From NCBI GenBank assembly GCA_041687255.1, contig JAWLCL010000004.1, forward strand, positions 186,001-250,000: a DNA stretch of 64,000 bases, given 5' to 3'. The position numbers and the translations under genes are program-made. Under the pieces are notes generated by a model. It was not told where the DNA came from and did not search any database. It saw nothing but the letters and a program-made list of their open reading frames with translations. This document shows, piece by piece, positions 33,944 to 43,015 of this stretch. Origin of the DNA: Mariniphaga sp041687255. Lineage in GTDB: Bacteria; Bacteroidota; Bacteroidia; Bacteroidales; Prolixibacteraceae. Position 1 is the stretch's first letter, and each line of letters opens with the position of its first letter.

Positions 33944-33964
33944 GAAAAATTGGTTTTGATTTCA

Positions 33965-33996
33965 TAAAAAACCCGTTTCGTAAAGATGAAACGGGT
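33965..33996 (-). terminator. Terminator of the DUF1080 gene
   Basis: ACCCGTTTC (33971-33979) pairs with GAAACGGGT (33988-33996) around an eight-base loop. Read on the minus strand the stem is followed by a T run. It ends transcription of the DUF1080 lipoprotein gene. Confidence 0.85.
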
Positions 33997-34021
33997 GATA
34001 TTATCATAAACGATTATCGTC

Positions 34022-34816
34022 TTATTGAGCTACTTCAGCCGGGATTTCCTCGATTGGCCGTACTTTGACAGTACGGATAAACATTTCGGCACCCTCCGAT
34101 TGAAACTGTATTTTTCCTGAAGAAAGCGGTTTTATGCTGCCGTTTTCTACTGTGCCTGTATTGTTATTTACCATTACCGTTTGACCATTCACCACATGAA
34201 CGGCTGTACGGCCAACACAGTATAAATCTACGGTGTTCCATTCTCCCAGCGGATTTTCATAGTCAGCCAATTTGTTTACCAGCTGGCCATTATGTTCGGT
34301 ACTGAATTTTTTCACTTCTCCTGCAGGGTCATACCTGAAGCTGCCGTCTTCCTCCACAACTGCTGTTTCGCAGTAAGTGTTGTTCATCAGGTATGTATCA
34401 CCAAGACGTTCATGCATCAGCTGTAATTCGATGTTTACCATCCAGGTATCAAGGGCTTCGCCAAACTCGCCAAAACTGTGGTACAGCAATCCGCTGTTGC
34501 GGCGGGTGTAAACTTCTTCGCCCCATTTGAATACGAGCTGCAGGTGGTAATTTGCAAAGGTGTCGCGGGTGGCTAACGAACCGTTTACTTCTCCTGAAAT
34601 GCGAATCAGCTTTTCTCCGTTTTCTTCTACAATTGAAAACACTTTTTCATTTGTGGCCGATTTTGCCTGTTCTTCGAAACCTTCAAGCGGACTGCCAATG
34701 TGCATGTCCCAGTTTTCAAGATTTTCACCATTGTAAAGTTCTTCCCAGGAATTGCCTGTCTGGCAGGAGGAAAATACAACTAAAACAATGGAAATTAAAA
34801 GTAGATTTTTTTTCAT
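34022..34816 (-). CDS. DUF1080-domain lipoprotein
   Basis: The 264-residue product has a lipoprotein signal (L-V-V-F-S-S-C). A single DUF1080 (3-keto-disaccharide hydrolase, LamG-like beta-sandwich) domain follows, opening W-E-E-L-Y-N-G-E-N-L-E-N-W and including R-R-N-S-G-L-L-Y-H and G-E-W-N-T-V-D. Members act on 3-keto-glycosides or bind glycans, and are anchored in the envelope. The N-G-x-x-x-x-x-W opening is diagnostic. It lies downstream of a small DNA-binding-like gene but is separated from it by a strong terminator, so it is transcribed on its own. Confidence 0.85.
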   Translation of the reverse strand: MKKNLLLISIVLVVFSSCQTGNSWEELYNGENLENWDMHIGSPLEGFEEQAKSATNEKVFSIVEENGEKLIRISGEVNGSLATRDTFANYHLQLVFKWGEEVYTRRNSGLLYHSFGEFGEALDTWMVNIELQLMHERLGDTYLMNNTYCETAVVEEDGSFRYDPAGEVKKFSTEHNGQLVNKLADYENPLGEWNTVDLYCVGRTAVHVVNGQTVMVNNNTGTVENGSIKPLSSGKIQFQSEGAEMFIRTVKVRPIEEIPAEVAQ

Positions 34817-34833
34817 TTTTGATTTATTAAGGT

Positions 34834-34863
34834 TAAAAAAACTGCCCTGGCGGGAGGGCAGTT
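34834..34863 (-). terminator. Terminator of the small HTH-like gene
   Basis: AACTGCCCT (34840-34848) pairs exactly with AGGGCAGTT (34855-34863) around a six-base loop, and the minus strand continues into TTTTTT. It lies between the small gene at 34890 and the DUF1080 gene. Confidence 0.85.
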
Positions 34864-34889
34864 GCTGATTTTATAAAATTTTTCCGGAT

Positions 34890-35144
34890 TTAAACTGTTT
34901 CTTCTTCAAGAATCTTCTTCGCTCTTTCAAGAATTTTTGTATCATCAAGAAGGACTATGCCTCCGTTGGGTCCCGGCTCCATATGAATCCCTACTGCTGC
35001 TCCACTGGTATAATTGGCTCCTCCAAAATAGTTCCTGACGGTTTCTTCCGTTACCTCAAATTCGTTCGCCAATTTTTTGATAGAACCGTCAGGCAGGCTG
35101 TCTTTGATTTTACGCAGCTCATTAAATGTGATTTTACCTTCCAT
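34890..35144 (-). CDS. Small HTH-like DNA-binding protein
   Basis: The 84-residue product begins with F-N-E-L-R-K-I-K-D-S-L-P-D-G-S-I-K-K-L-A-N-E-F-E-V-T-E-E-T-V, cut here at the turn. This is a helix-turn-helix-like pattern (K-L-A-x-x-F-x-V-T-x-E-T-V-R-N-Y-F). A glycine-rich middle (F-G-G-A-N-Y-T-S-G) and a charged helix follow. Similar short proteins are common in Bacteroidota; the role is unknown. It is monocistronic, with its own terminator. Confidence 0.65.
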   Translation of the reverse strand: MEGKITFNELRKIKDSLPDGSIKKLANEFEVTEETVRNYFGGANYTSGAAVGIHMEPGPNGGIVLLDDTKILERAKKILEEETV

Positions 35145-35358
35145 AATACTAAATTTTTATTTTGCTGTTTACAAATTATTAAATTGAACGTCTTAGTATG
35201 TAAAAATAAAATTTAAAATTTAATTACATAATGAAAACGAATAGGATAATTTAATGTTTCTTTTTCGAAGGTTATTCTGAGCTTGTTTAAGAAATTTTAG
35301 CAGTCGGTAATTTGTTGAATAACAGGGAATTTTTTAGTGTGGAGATAAACTGACAATG

Positions 35359-38300
35359 TTAAAAAGAGGATATGTAATTAACTTTTTTTAACCCATCCCG
35401 AAACTCCTTTTGGAAAATGCTGTCGTAGATAGCCTGATGCATGGCAGGTCTGATGTTAAGGTCGAAAAGTACTGAATTCTCTCTCGTGGGATGCACCCGG
35501 TTCGACATGAAAATAAACAATATACCGCTGTCGGGGTCTGCCCAGGCCATGGTACCTGTATAACCGGTATGACCAAAACTGTTTTTACTTGCACTTACTG
35601 CCGGATAAGCATCTTTCAGTTTGTTTTTATAGTTATCGATGTATGGCTTGTCGAAACCCAGTCCACGGCGGTTTTTATTTTCCCTGAATTGTATGCGTGT
35701 GAATTCCTCAATGGTTTCTTTTGAAATAAACTGCTTTCCTGCAAAGTACCCTTTTTGCAGATACATCTGGAAAATTTTAGCCAGATCATTTGCCGTGCCA
35801 AACAAACCCGCATTTCCGGATACCCCGCCCAGCATGGCTGCCCCTTCATCGTGTACAAATCCCCTTAATTTTTCTTTTCTGAAGAAATCATCTGTTTCTG
35901 TTGGAACAATTCTATCAAGAGGAAAGTGGAGATATGCATTGTATGTTATGGAGTTTGCTCCCAAAGGCTTGTAGAAGTTTTCAGCGATGTATGATTCATA
36001 AGGTTCACCTGTCAGGTTCGAGATGATTTCAGGATAAAGATGAAAACTTAAATCGGAATACACGTATTTTTTTGCGGACAGAGAAGGGCTTGTACGAATG
36101 GTATCGTATATTGTTTTTCTGAAGTTGTTGTTCAGGTAGAGCTGATTTGAAACGCGAATGCTGTATTGATCGGAGGGCTGGTTGGAGAAAATCTCACGGC
36201 TCAGTTTACCTTCTTCATCAAGTCCCATACGCCAGAAAGGTATCCATGCAGGCAACCGGGCCTGATGGGTAAGATAATCACGTACTGGAATCCTGCCCTT
36301 ATCAGTGCCTTTAAAATCGGGCCAGTAGGTGGCAAATGGTGCATCTACATTAAATTTTTTCTCATCGACCAGTTTCATCAGAGAGGGCAGGGGAGCGGTA
36401 ACTTTAGTTAACGATGCAAAGTCGTAAATGTCGTTGGGAGTTACTTCTTCCTCCTCAAGGTAGGTGTGGTATCCGTAACACTTGTGAAAAACCACCTGTC
36501 CGTTTCTTGCCACGAGCACCTGTAATCCCGGGAAAGCTTTCTTATTTATTCCCAGATTTGCCAGCGAATCGATGCTGTAAGTAAGCCATTCAGAACTCAT
36601 CCCCGCTTCTTCGGGAATTGTATAAGCGAAAGTCTGATTTTTGTTTACATCAGTGCCGCTGTTCAGCTTAAACCGTTCATCAACAGTAACAGGTAACCTG
36701 CCATTTAGATCAAATGCGCCAAATACGGCCTGTCCTGCCAGTTCCTGTGTTAACTGGTTGTTTTGGTATGCAAGTATCAATCCGTCGGAATGGTGTATGT
36801 TTTCAAAATGCTTAATTGCATAGGCATTCCCAAAGAATACAGTTACCACACGGTTCTCTCTGATAAAATCGGCAAGGGCATTTCGCTGTGCTGCAGTAGT
36901 GCCGTATGAGCCGGAGGGATAAAGGTTTATTCCCTGCACACCTGCAATGATGAGGTTATAGTTGTCAAGCTTTTTTCTCAAAACAGCTACTTCCTGTTCT
37001 GTTGCATTTTTATTAAGTACAAAATGATCGATTTGTGTATAGCGGCTCATCATCTTTTGAAAAGGCGCCACTTCGTTTGTGCCAATCATTACTGAAGCAA
37101 TCTTCAGATTGGCAAAATCCTGCACGGGGAGTGCTTTATTGTTATTTAGTACAGTAAATGAGCCTTTTATTATTTTGCGGGCAGTAACTTCAAAATAGGG
37201 TGAATTTAACCGGGCAGTAAGGTTATTTAATTCAGCAGGTTCATAAAGATGGAGCCCTGACCATCGCTTCAGGGACAATACCCTGCTGCACTTTTCATTG
37301 ATTTCTTCTTCTGTGATCTCTCCGTTTTCTATAGCTTGTTTAACATCAGCAATGGCTTTAGGCAGATCCACTACAAATTCCAGCATATCGTTCCCCGCTT
37401 TTAGAGCTTCCACTACAGGGTTTCCTTTACCGGTTAATACACCCTGCATGTTCATGGCATCGGTCACTACAAATCCATTGTAGCCAATTTCCTGTCTCAG
37501 GTATCCGTTTACCACTTTTTCGGAAAGAGAGGAAGGTATGCCTGAATCATCAAGTGCAGGTACGTTCAGGTGAGCGGTCATTATACCGTTGATGCCTTGT
37601 TCGGCCAGAAAGCGGAAGGGAAAACTTTCCACGACATCTATCCGGCTCTTTGGATGCTTAATCACAGGCAGCTCCTTATGTGAATCGGTTTCTGTATCGC
37701 CATGCCCCGGAAAATGTTTGGCTACCGGCACTGCCCATTCGCTTTGCATCCCATTGGCCAGATACCATGCTTTTTTTGACACGTTTATTTTATCTTCTCC
37801 AAACGATCGAAAGTTGATAACGGGGTTCTGAGGATTGGTGCTTACATCGGCAACCGGAGCAAAGTTCATTTGTATGCCCATCAGTTTCATCTGCCTTGCC
37901 AGGTCACGTCCCATTTGATAAATATAAGTGGAATCACCTACAGCCCCTATGGCCTGTGCATATGGATAATTCATGGTGCTGTCGATACGCATCGATAATC
38001 CCCATTCACCATCAATTGCTACCAGAAGCGGGATGTTTGCATTCTCCTGGAATTCATTGATCCATTGAGCCGTCTTTACCGGACTTCCCTGCATGACTAG
38101 TATGCCGCCGGGTTTATGTTGGCGGATGGTATTGATGATTTTCGTTTTATCGGTGTCACTTTGCCTGGGATATAGTGTGATCATCATAAGCTGGGCAATC
38201 TTTTCATCCAGTGTAAGGCTGTCAAGAACTTCTTTTACCCAGAAATCCTCTGCCATTAAGAGAAAAGGAGGCTCACCTTCTTCCTGATTTTCCTCAGCAA

Positions 38301-38361
38301 AAAGACTAAAATTTGATGCAAGAACAACAAAAAATAAAAGAATAAATATTCTGAACTTCAT
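35359..38361 (-). CDS. GH3 beta-N-acetylglucosaminidase fused to a serine beta-lactamase-like domain
   Basis: The 1000-residue product has an export signal, a GH3 domain (about 40-380), a GH3 C-terminal-type domain (about 390-570) and a beta-lactamase-fold serine hydrolase domain (about 595-1000). The GH3 domain has the NagZ signature K215-H216-F-P-G-H220-G-D, then D226-S-H228 (acid/base dyad) and nucleophile D301 (V-V-T-D-A-M). The second enzyme has S650-L-T-K653, Y768-S-D770 and H931-T-G933. This two-enzyme architecture is known in Bacteroidota and suits peptidoglycan turnover: it could remove N-acetylglucosamine and act on peptide or ester bonds. Localisation is probably periplasmic. Confidence 0.88.
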   Translation of the reverse strand: MKFRIFILLFFVVLASNFSLFAEENQEEGEPPFLLMAEDFWVKEVLDSLTLDEKIAQLMMITLYPRQSDTDKTKIINTIRQHKPGGILVMQGSPVKTAQWINEFQENANIPLLVAIDGEWGLSMRIDSTMNYPYAQAIGAVGDSTYIYQMGRDLARQMKLMGIQMNFAPVADVSTNPQNPVINFRSFGEDKINVSKKAWYLANGMQSEWAVPVAKHFPGHGDTETDSHKELPVIKHPKSRIDVVESFPFRFLAEQGINGIMTAHLNVPALDDSGIPSSLSEKVVNGYLRQEIGYNGFVVTDAMNMQGVLTGKGNPVVEALKAGNDMLEFVVDLPKAIADVKQAIENGEITEEEINEKCSRVLSLKRWSGLHLYEPAELNNLTARLNSPYFEVTARKIIKGSFTVLNNNKALPVQDFANLKIASVMIGTNEVAPFQKMMSRYTQIDHFVLNKNATEQEVAVLRKKLDNYNLIIAGVQGINLYPSGSYGTTAAQRNALADFIRENRVVTVFFGNAYAIKHFENIHHSDGLILAYQNNQLTQELAGQAVFGAFDLNGRLPVTVDERFKLNSGTDVNKNQTFAYTIPEEAGMSSEWLTYSIDSLANLGINKKAFPGLQVLVARNGQVVFHKCYGYHTYLEEEEVTPNDIYDFASLTKVTAPLPSLMKLVDEKKFNVDAPFATYWPDFKGTDKGRIPVRDYLTHQARLPAWIPFWRMGLDEEGKLSREIFSNQPSDQYSIRVSNQLYLNNNFRKTIYDTIRTSPSLSAKKYVYSDLSFHLYPEIISNLTGEPYESYIAENFYKPLGANSITYNAYLHFPLDRIVPTETDDFFRKEKLRGFVHDEGAAMLGGVSGNAGLFGTANDLAKIFQMYLQKGYFAGKQFISKETIEEFTRIQFRENKNRRGLGFDKPYIDNYKNKLKDAYPAVSASKNSFGHTGYTGTMAWADPDSGILFIFMSNRVHPTRENSVLFDLNIRPAMHQAIYDSIFQKEFRDGLKKVNYISSF

Positions 38362-38678
38362 ATTATATTATCACTTCTGATGGTTTAATTTTTTCAGGTG
38401 GTAAAAATACCAAAAAGATCAGATTTACCCAGAAAAACAGAATCTTTAGAGTGGGTTTTTCCAGGAATGTATAAATAAATGTCAGGCTTTAGTAGTGATT
38501 TAATTATCAGGTGATAACCTATAAAAAAAGGAATTATGGCGGGGTTTAAATTTTACTTTCTACTTTTGTACGCTGAAATTTGAATGCACGTATCAGGAAG
38601 TTAATGGATACGATTGAAAAATATGTTGTTTGATGTTTTCTTAACTCCATGTTCATGAAACAGGAGAATTTATCGCGG
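38362..38678. other. 317-base divergent intergenic region
   Basis: This gap lies between the divergent GH3 fusion and mnmA genes. On the plus strand it holds the mnmA -7 box at 38561. On the minus strand, near 38400, TATTTTTA resembles a degenerate -7 box for the GH3 fusion. No gene or repeat was seen. Confidence 0.5.
38561..38568 (+). promoter_or_regulatory. Bacteroidota -7 box of the mnmA operon
   Basis: TACTTTTG matches TAnnTTTG. It would drive the mnmA-yicC-gmk-nadD run of genes from near 38573. Confidence 0.5.
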
Positions 38679-39863
38679 ATGAAGAAAAAAAGGATAGTTG
38701 TTGGTCTTTCGGGTGGAGTGGACTCCAGTGTTGCAGCCTGGTTGTTGAAGCAGGAAGGGCATGATCTGGTTGCACTGTTCATGGTTAACTGGCATGAACG
38801 TGTGGGAGCGGTTACCAGTGCCTGCACCTGGGAAGAGGATGCCCTTATAGCTGAAATGGTGGCCAAAAAACTCGATATACCTTTTCACATTGTTGATTTA
38901 AGCAGTGAATATAAGCGAAGGGTAGTTGATTATATGTTTGCAGAGTATGAAGCCGGCAGAACGCCTAATCCCGATGTGCTTTGTAACCGTGAGATTAAAT
39001 TTGATACATTCCTGGATGAAGCATTAAAATTTCAGGCCGATTTTGTTGCTACAGGCCATTACTGCCGGAAAAATGAAACTGTAATTGAAGGACAGACAAT
39101 GTACCGGTTGCTCGCAGGAAAGGACGTAAATAAAGATCAAAGTTATTTCCTGTGCCAGCTTAATCAGGAACAGCTTTCAAAAGCAATGTTCCCAATTGGG
39201 CACCTTACTAAACCTGAGGTGCGGGAAATTGCACGAGTGCAGAATCTTCCTACAGCAGAAAGGAAGGATTCGCAGGGAATTTGCTTCGTTGGAAAAGTTG
39301 ATTTGCCTACTTTTCTGCAACAACAGCTGGAACCTAAAACAGGAAATGTAATAAAAATACCTGCTTCGCTCATTGCAAAAAAGAAGCTGGTGGAACGCAC
39401 TGAAGAGAACTTTCGGAAGCTTTGCTTTGCTTTTCAATATAAGCCCTGGCACGGAGAAATAATTGGGGAACATCAGGGAGCTCATTTTTATACCGTAGGG
39501 CAGAGAAAGGGGCTTAATATCGGAGGCTTTCAAAAGCCTTTATTTGTGGTGGGGACTGATGTTCAGCGAAACATCGTATACGTTGGAGAAGGGCAGGACC
39601 ATCCGGGACTTTACCGGCCGGGATTGTTTATAGCAGGTAAAGACATGCACTGGATACGTACCGACATGAAGTTGTCTGATGGCGATGAAAAGGAATTTGA
39701 TATCCGCATTCGGTACCGGCAACCTCTGGAGAAAGGGAAAGTATATATGAAGGAAGAAGGTGCTTACATTTTGTTTGAAAACGAGCAGCGGGGTATTACA
39801 TCAGGGCAGTTTGCTGCCTGGTATCTGGATGATGAACTGATCGGTTCGGGTGTTATTGCATAA
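38679..39863 (+). CDS. mnmA: tRNA-specific 2-thiouridylase MnmA
   Basis: MnmA thiolates U34 of tRNA-Lys, -Glu and -Gln using sulfur relayed by cysteine desulfurase. The 394-residue product has the PP-loop G-L-S-G-G-V-D-S-S-V-A at the N-terminus, catalytic cysteines C102 (P-D-V-L-C-N-R-E-I-K-F) and C202 (S-Q-G-I-C-F-V-G), and A-T-G-H-Y near residue 125. The frame reaches back to an ATG at 38649, but K-K-K-R-I-V-V-G from 38679 is the usual family start. It begins a probable operon with yicC, gmk and nadD. Confidence 0.95.
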   Translation: MKKKRIVVGLSGGVDSSVAAWLLKQEGHDLVALFMVNWHERVGAVTSACTWEEDALIAEMVAKKLDIPFHIVDLSSEYKRRVVDYMFAEYEAGRTPNPDVLCNREIKFDTFLDEALKFQADFVATGHYCRKNETVIEGQTMYRLLAGKDVNKDQSYFLCQLNQEQLSKAMFPIGHLTKPEVREIARVQNLPTAERKDSQGICFVGKVDLPTFLQQQLEPKTGNVIKIPASLIAKKKLVERTEENFRKLCFAFQYKPWHGEIIGEHQGAHFYTVGQRKGLNIGGFQKPLFVVGTDVQRNIVYVGEGQDHPGLYRPGLFIAGKDMHWIRTDMKLSDGDEKEFDIRIRYRQPLEKGKVYMKEEGAYILFENEQRGITSGQFAAWYLDDELIGSGVIA

Positions 39864-39894
39864 TTTGCTTAAATTCGTAAAAATTTTACAATCG

Positions 39895-40770
39895 ATGATA
39901 AAGTCAATGACAGGATTCGGAAAAGCCGAATTTGAAGTAAACAACAAAAAAATTACACTCGAGCTAAAGGCCCTCAATAGTAAACAAATCGATATAAATA
40001 CCCGGCTTCCTTCGGTTTACAGGGAAAAGGAGATTGAAATACGAAAGGAACTGGCCGAAAAACTGGTGCGGGGAAAAGTTGATTTAACCCTGTATGTTGA
40101 AAACCATGGCAGCGAATCGAACAGCAAAATTAATGAATCCATATTGGTCAGTTACTTTCAGCACCTGAAGAAGATAAATGAAATGCTTGGCCTGGAAACT
40201 GACCAGAGTACTGTGCAGGCGGCTCTTCGACTGCCCGATGTGGTTAGGGCAGAGTATGAGACCTTTGATGAGGAGGAATGGTTGGTTATATTGGAAAACC
40301 TGCGCAAGGCAGTGGTAGAAATTGATGAATTTCGTGCAAAGGAAGGAAAGGCGCTGGAAACCGATATAATGACCAATACTAATTCTATCCTGAATCTCCT
40401 TGGTCAAGTAGCTCCTTTTGAATCTCAGCGCATGGATGTTGTTAAAAACAGACTTACCGAAAGTTTGGGAAAAGTCAGCATGAATGCCAATGTAGATGAA
40501 AACAGATTTGAACAGGAACTTATCTACTACCTCGATAAGATGGATATGAATGAAGAAAAAGTCAGGCTCGAAAACCATTGTACCTTTTTCCTGGAAACAC
40601 TGGAACAGGAAGAATTGAACGGTAAAAAGCTTGGCTTCATAGCCCAGGAAATGGGAAGAGAGATAAATACACTGGGTTCAAAAGCCTACGAGAGCAACAT
40701 TCAGCGTATTGTGGTTCAGATGAAAGACCACCTTGAGCGAATAAAGGAACAACTGCTGAATGTGCTGTAG
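39895..40770 (+). CDS. YicC/YloC-family endoribonuclease
   Basis: The 291-residue product starts M-I-K-S-M-T-G-F-G-K-A and includes L-K-A-L-N-S-K-Q-I-D, L-R-K-A-V-V-E-I-D-E-F-R, and the C-terminal G-K-K-L-G-F-I-A-Q-E-M-G-R-E-I-N-T-L-G-S-K-A, all family signatures. YicC proteins are metal-dependent RNA endonucleases; in E. coli YicC affects small RNA turnover. The preferred start is the ATG at 39895, not the longer frame that overlaps mnmA. It sits between mnmA and gmk; the yicC-gmk order is widely conserved. Confidence 0.93.
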   Translation: MIKSMTGFGKAEFEVNNKKITLELKALNSKQIDINTRLPSVYREKEIEIRKELAEKLVRGKVDLTLYVENHGSESNSKINESILVSYFQHLKKINEMLGLETDQSTVQAALRLPDVVRAEYETFDEEEWLVILENLRKAVVEIDEFRAKEGKALETDIMTNTNSILNLLGQVAPFESQRMDVVKNRLTESLGKVSMNANVDENRFEQELIYYLDKMDMNEEKVRLENHCTFFLETLEQEELNGKKLGFIAQEMGREINTLGSKAYESNIQRIVVQMKDHLERIKEQLLNVL

Positions 40771-40821
40771 GGTTTCCAAAGTTATTATCGGGTGCTGGTT
40801 TAATCGATTTTTTTACTTCAT

Positions 40822-41415
40822 ATGATGCAAGGAAAACTTATCATATTTTCTGCTCCATCGGGGGCCGGAAAAACCACATTGGTAAAACATTTATTGAAAC
40901 AGGATTTAGGTCTTGAGTTTTCGGTGTCGGCAACAAGCCGGTCGCCGCGGAAGGGGGAAATTGACGGAAAGGATTACTACTTCCTCTCAGAAGAAAAGTT
41001 CCGGGAGAGAATCCGCAACAACGAGTTCCTGGAGTGGGAAGAGGTTTACAGCGGCATTTTTTACGGAACCCTGAAAAGTGAGGTGGAACGCATACGTAAC
41101 AGTGGAAGACATGTCATTTTTGATGTGGATGTAGTAGGTGGTGTAAATATTAAAAAGTATTATGGCGATGAAGCTCTGGCTGTTTTCGTGAAGCCTCCTT
41201 CAGTGGAGGAACTTCGAATCCGCCTGGAAAACCGCTCCACTGAAACTGAGGAAAAAATTAATATGCGTGTTGCCAAGGCAGAACGGGAGTTAACCTATGA
41301 ACCCCATTTCGATGCAGTTGTTATTAACGACCAAATTGAGGAGGCAAAGGAAAGGGCTCTGGCATTGGTTTCTGATTTTATAAAGGGCAAACCCGTAGAA
41401 CGAAATATAAGCTGA
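40822..41415 (+). CDS. gmk: Guanylate kinase
   Basis: Gmk phosphorylates GMP and dGMP. The 197-residue product has a P-loop (S-A-P-S-G-A-G-K-T-T), the GMP-binding T-S-R-S-P-R-K-G-E-I-D-G-K-D-Y-Y-F and N-R-S-T-E-T-E-E-K-I-N-M-R (lid region). Its start lies 51 bases after yicC. It is co-directional with nadD 18 bases downstream, so all are likely one operon. Confidence 0.96.
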   Translation: MMQGKLIIFSAPSGAGKTTLVKHLLKQDLGLEFSVSATSRSPRKGEIDGKDYYFLSEEKFRERIRNNEFLEWEEVYSGIFYGTLKSEVERIRNSGRHVIFDVDVVGGVNIKKYYGDEALAVFVKPPSVEELRIRLENRSTETEEKINMRVAKAERELTYEPHFDAVVINDQIEEAKERALALVSDFIKGKPVERNIS

Positions 41416-41433
41416 TAAGAAAAGTAAACTGCA

Positions 41434-42042
41434 ATGAACAAAGTATCCGCTCCATCTTTTCCCTCAAAAGTGGCAGGCCTGTATTTCGGTTCATTTAATC
41501 CTGTTCATATTGGTCATTTAGCTATTGCCAATTACATGGTTGAATTTACTGAGCTTGATGAATTCTGGTTTGTTGTAACTCCTCAGAACCCGCACAAGGA
41601 AAAGAGGAATCTTTTAAACGACTACGACCGGCTTGAGATGGTACAAAAGGCCGTAGAAGGTGATGACCGGTTGCAGGTTTCCGACATTGAATTTTTTCTG
41701 CCTAAGCCCAGTTATACAATCGACACTCTGGCCTATCTCAAGGACAGGCATCCTAATAAGGAGTTCCGGATACTGATGGGCTCCGATAACCTGCTGAATT
41801 TTCACAAGTGGAAAAACCATGATGCAATAGTTGAAAATTTTGGAGTGGTGGTGTATCCCCGACCCGGATTTGATAAGTCAACTGTTCAGAAGCATAAAAA
41901 TATTACTGTTATGGAGGGTGCACCCCTTATGGAAATATCATCTTCCTTTATTCGTCATGCCATAAAACAAGGCAAGGATGTCCGCCATTTCCTTCCGTCC
42001 AAAACCTGGGAATACATCGACAAGATGGGGTTTTACCGGTAA
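41434..42042 (+). CDS. nadD: Nicotinate-nucleotide adenylyltransferase
   Basis: NadD makes nicotinate adenine dinucleotide from nicotinate mononucleotide and ATP in NAD synthesis. The 202-residue product has G-S-F-N-P-V-H-I-G-H-L (nucleotidyltransferase motif), P-Q-N-P-H-K, G-S-D-N-L-L-N-F-H-K-W and the C-terminal I-S-S-S-F-I-R (ISSTxIR type). It ends the mnmA-yicC-gmk-nadD group and converges on the ChaN-like gene. Confidence 0.95.
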   Translation: MNKVSAPSFPSKVAGLYFGSFNPVHIGHLAIANYMVEFTELDEFWFVVTPQNPHKEKRNLLNDYDRLEMVQKAVEGDDRLQVSDIEFFLPKPSYTIDTLAYLKDRHPNKEFRILMGSDNLLNFHKWKNHDAIVENFGVVVYPRPGFDKSTVQKHKNITVMEGAPLMEISSSFIRHAIKQGKDVRHFLPSKTWEYIDKMGFYR

Positions 42043-42062
42043 GGAAGCATTCCTGAAGCTTT

Positions 42063-42929
42063 TCAGTGGGTGGGAGTCATGTCGTTGTCCACACATATGA
42101 TGTAATTCGCCTTCCCTTTATTTTCTTCATTAAGCGATGAAATATCCTTTTGCGACACTGTGGTGATTGTTGCTATGTTCAGCTCAGGGTTTTGCTGCTT
42201 CAGGTACCAGTAGATGCCTTCAAAATTATTGGAATGATAGGTGCCGTTAAAGTGCAGAAACAGTTTTCCCTTCGACCGGTTTTCCAGTATAAAATGAGCC
42301 ATGGTAGCATCCTTAATGGCCTGGGCCTTTGGAAAGTTTTCATTCATATGATTTCCCATTCCTTCCATTTCCAGCATGCTTTTATAAGCAGGCAACTCAG
42401 GATTGTATTTCACAGGCAGCGGAGGCAGAAAGTCTTTTGCCTGCTCCGAAAGCTTTTCCAATCCTTCAAATCCGCTTGAATGTACCAGGGAAGCATATCG
42501 CCGGGGAATGTTGGTTGCCACAAAATGGAGCTGGTTTTCCCTGGCAAATTCCACCAGTGGCTTATAGTCGGTTGAGTAATTTGGCCATAAACGGGCCTCA
42601 GCTTCAAAACGGCTCTGCGAGATAATACCCTGCAGGTATTCATCCAATATGACCTGGTTATCGGTTTCAAACATTTCTGCACCAAATACCAATTCCGCAC
42701 CCTTACTTTCATGCAAATCGCGGCTCAGCTCCAGTTGCAGCCAGTGTGCAACGGGGTTGTTATGGTATTCCCCAAACAAAATTACATCGGCATTGCGGAT
42801 ATCCCTGACCATTTTTTCATATCTTACCTTTTTCCCCTGCTGTGAATAAAGTATCCAGGCAGGTTTGCCGGTTTTGAAAGCCGAGGAGGTGAACATCAAC
42901 AGAATAAGGGCGAGCTGAACGTATTTCAT
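42063..42929 (-). CDS. ChaN-family haem-binding-type exported protein
   Basis: The 288-residue product has an N-terminal export signal, then D-V-I-L-F-G-E-Y-H-N-N-P-V-A-H, F-G-A-E-M-F-E-T-D-N-Q and a C-terminal F-L-H-F-N-G-T-Y-H-S-N. This is the ChaN/haem-binding uptake family (Cofac_haem_bdg). ChaN dimers of Campylobacter bind two haems. The signal has no clear lipobox cysteine, unlike many members. The function is inferred from the family. It diverges from the methyltransferase at 43016. Confidence 0.8.
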   Translation of the reverse strand: MKYVQLALILLMFTSSAFKTGKPAWILYSQQGKKVRYEKMVRDIRNADVILFGEYHNNPVAHWLQLELSRDLHESKGAELVFGAEMFETDNQVILDEYLQGIISQSRFEAEARLWPNYSTDYKPLVEFARENQLHFVATNIPRRYASLVHSSGFEGLEKLSEQAKDFLPPLPVKYNPELPAYKSMLEMEGMGNHMNENFPKAQAIKDATMAHFILENRSKGKLFLHFNGTYHSNNFEGIYWYLKQQNPELNIATITTVSQKDISSLNEENKGKANYIICVDNDMTPTH

Positions 42930-43015
42930 TGTAAACAGATTGGTTTTCTTTTAAACAAAAACTGCCGGCTTCAGTTTATAGAAAACACAATCTGCATCGA
43001 AAATTGAAAAATTAA

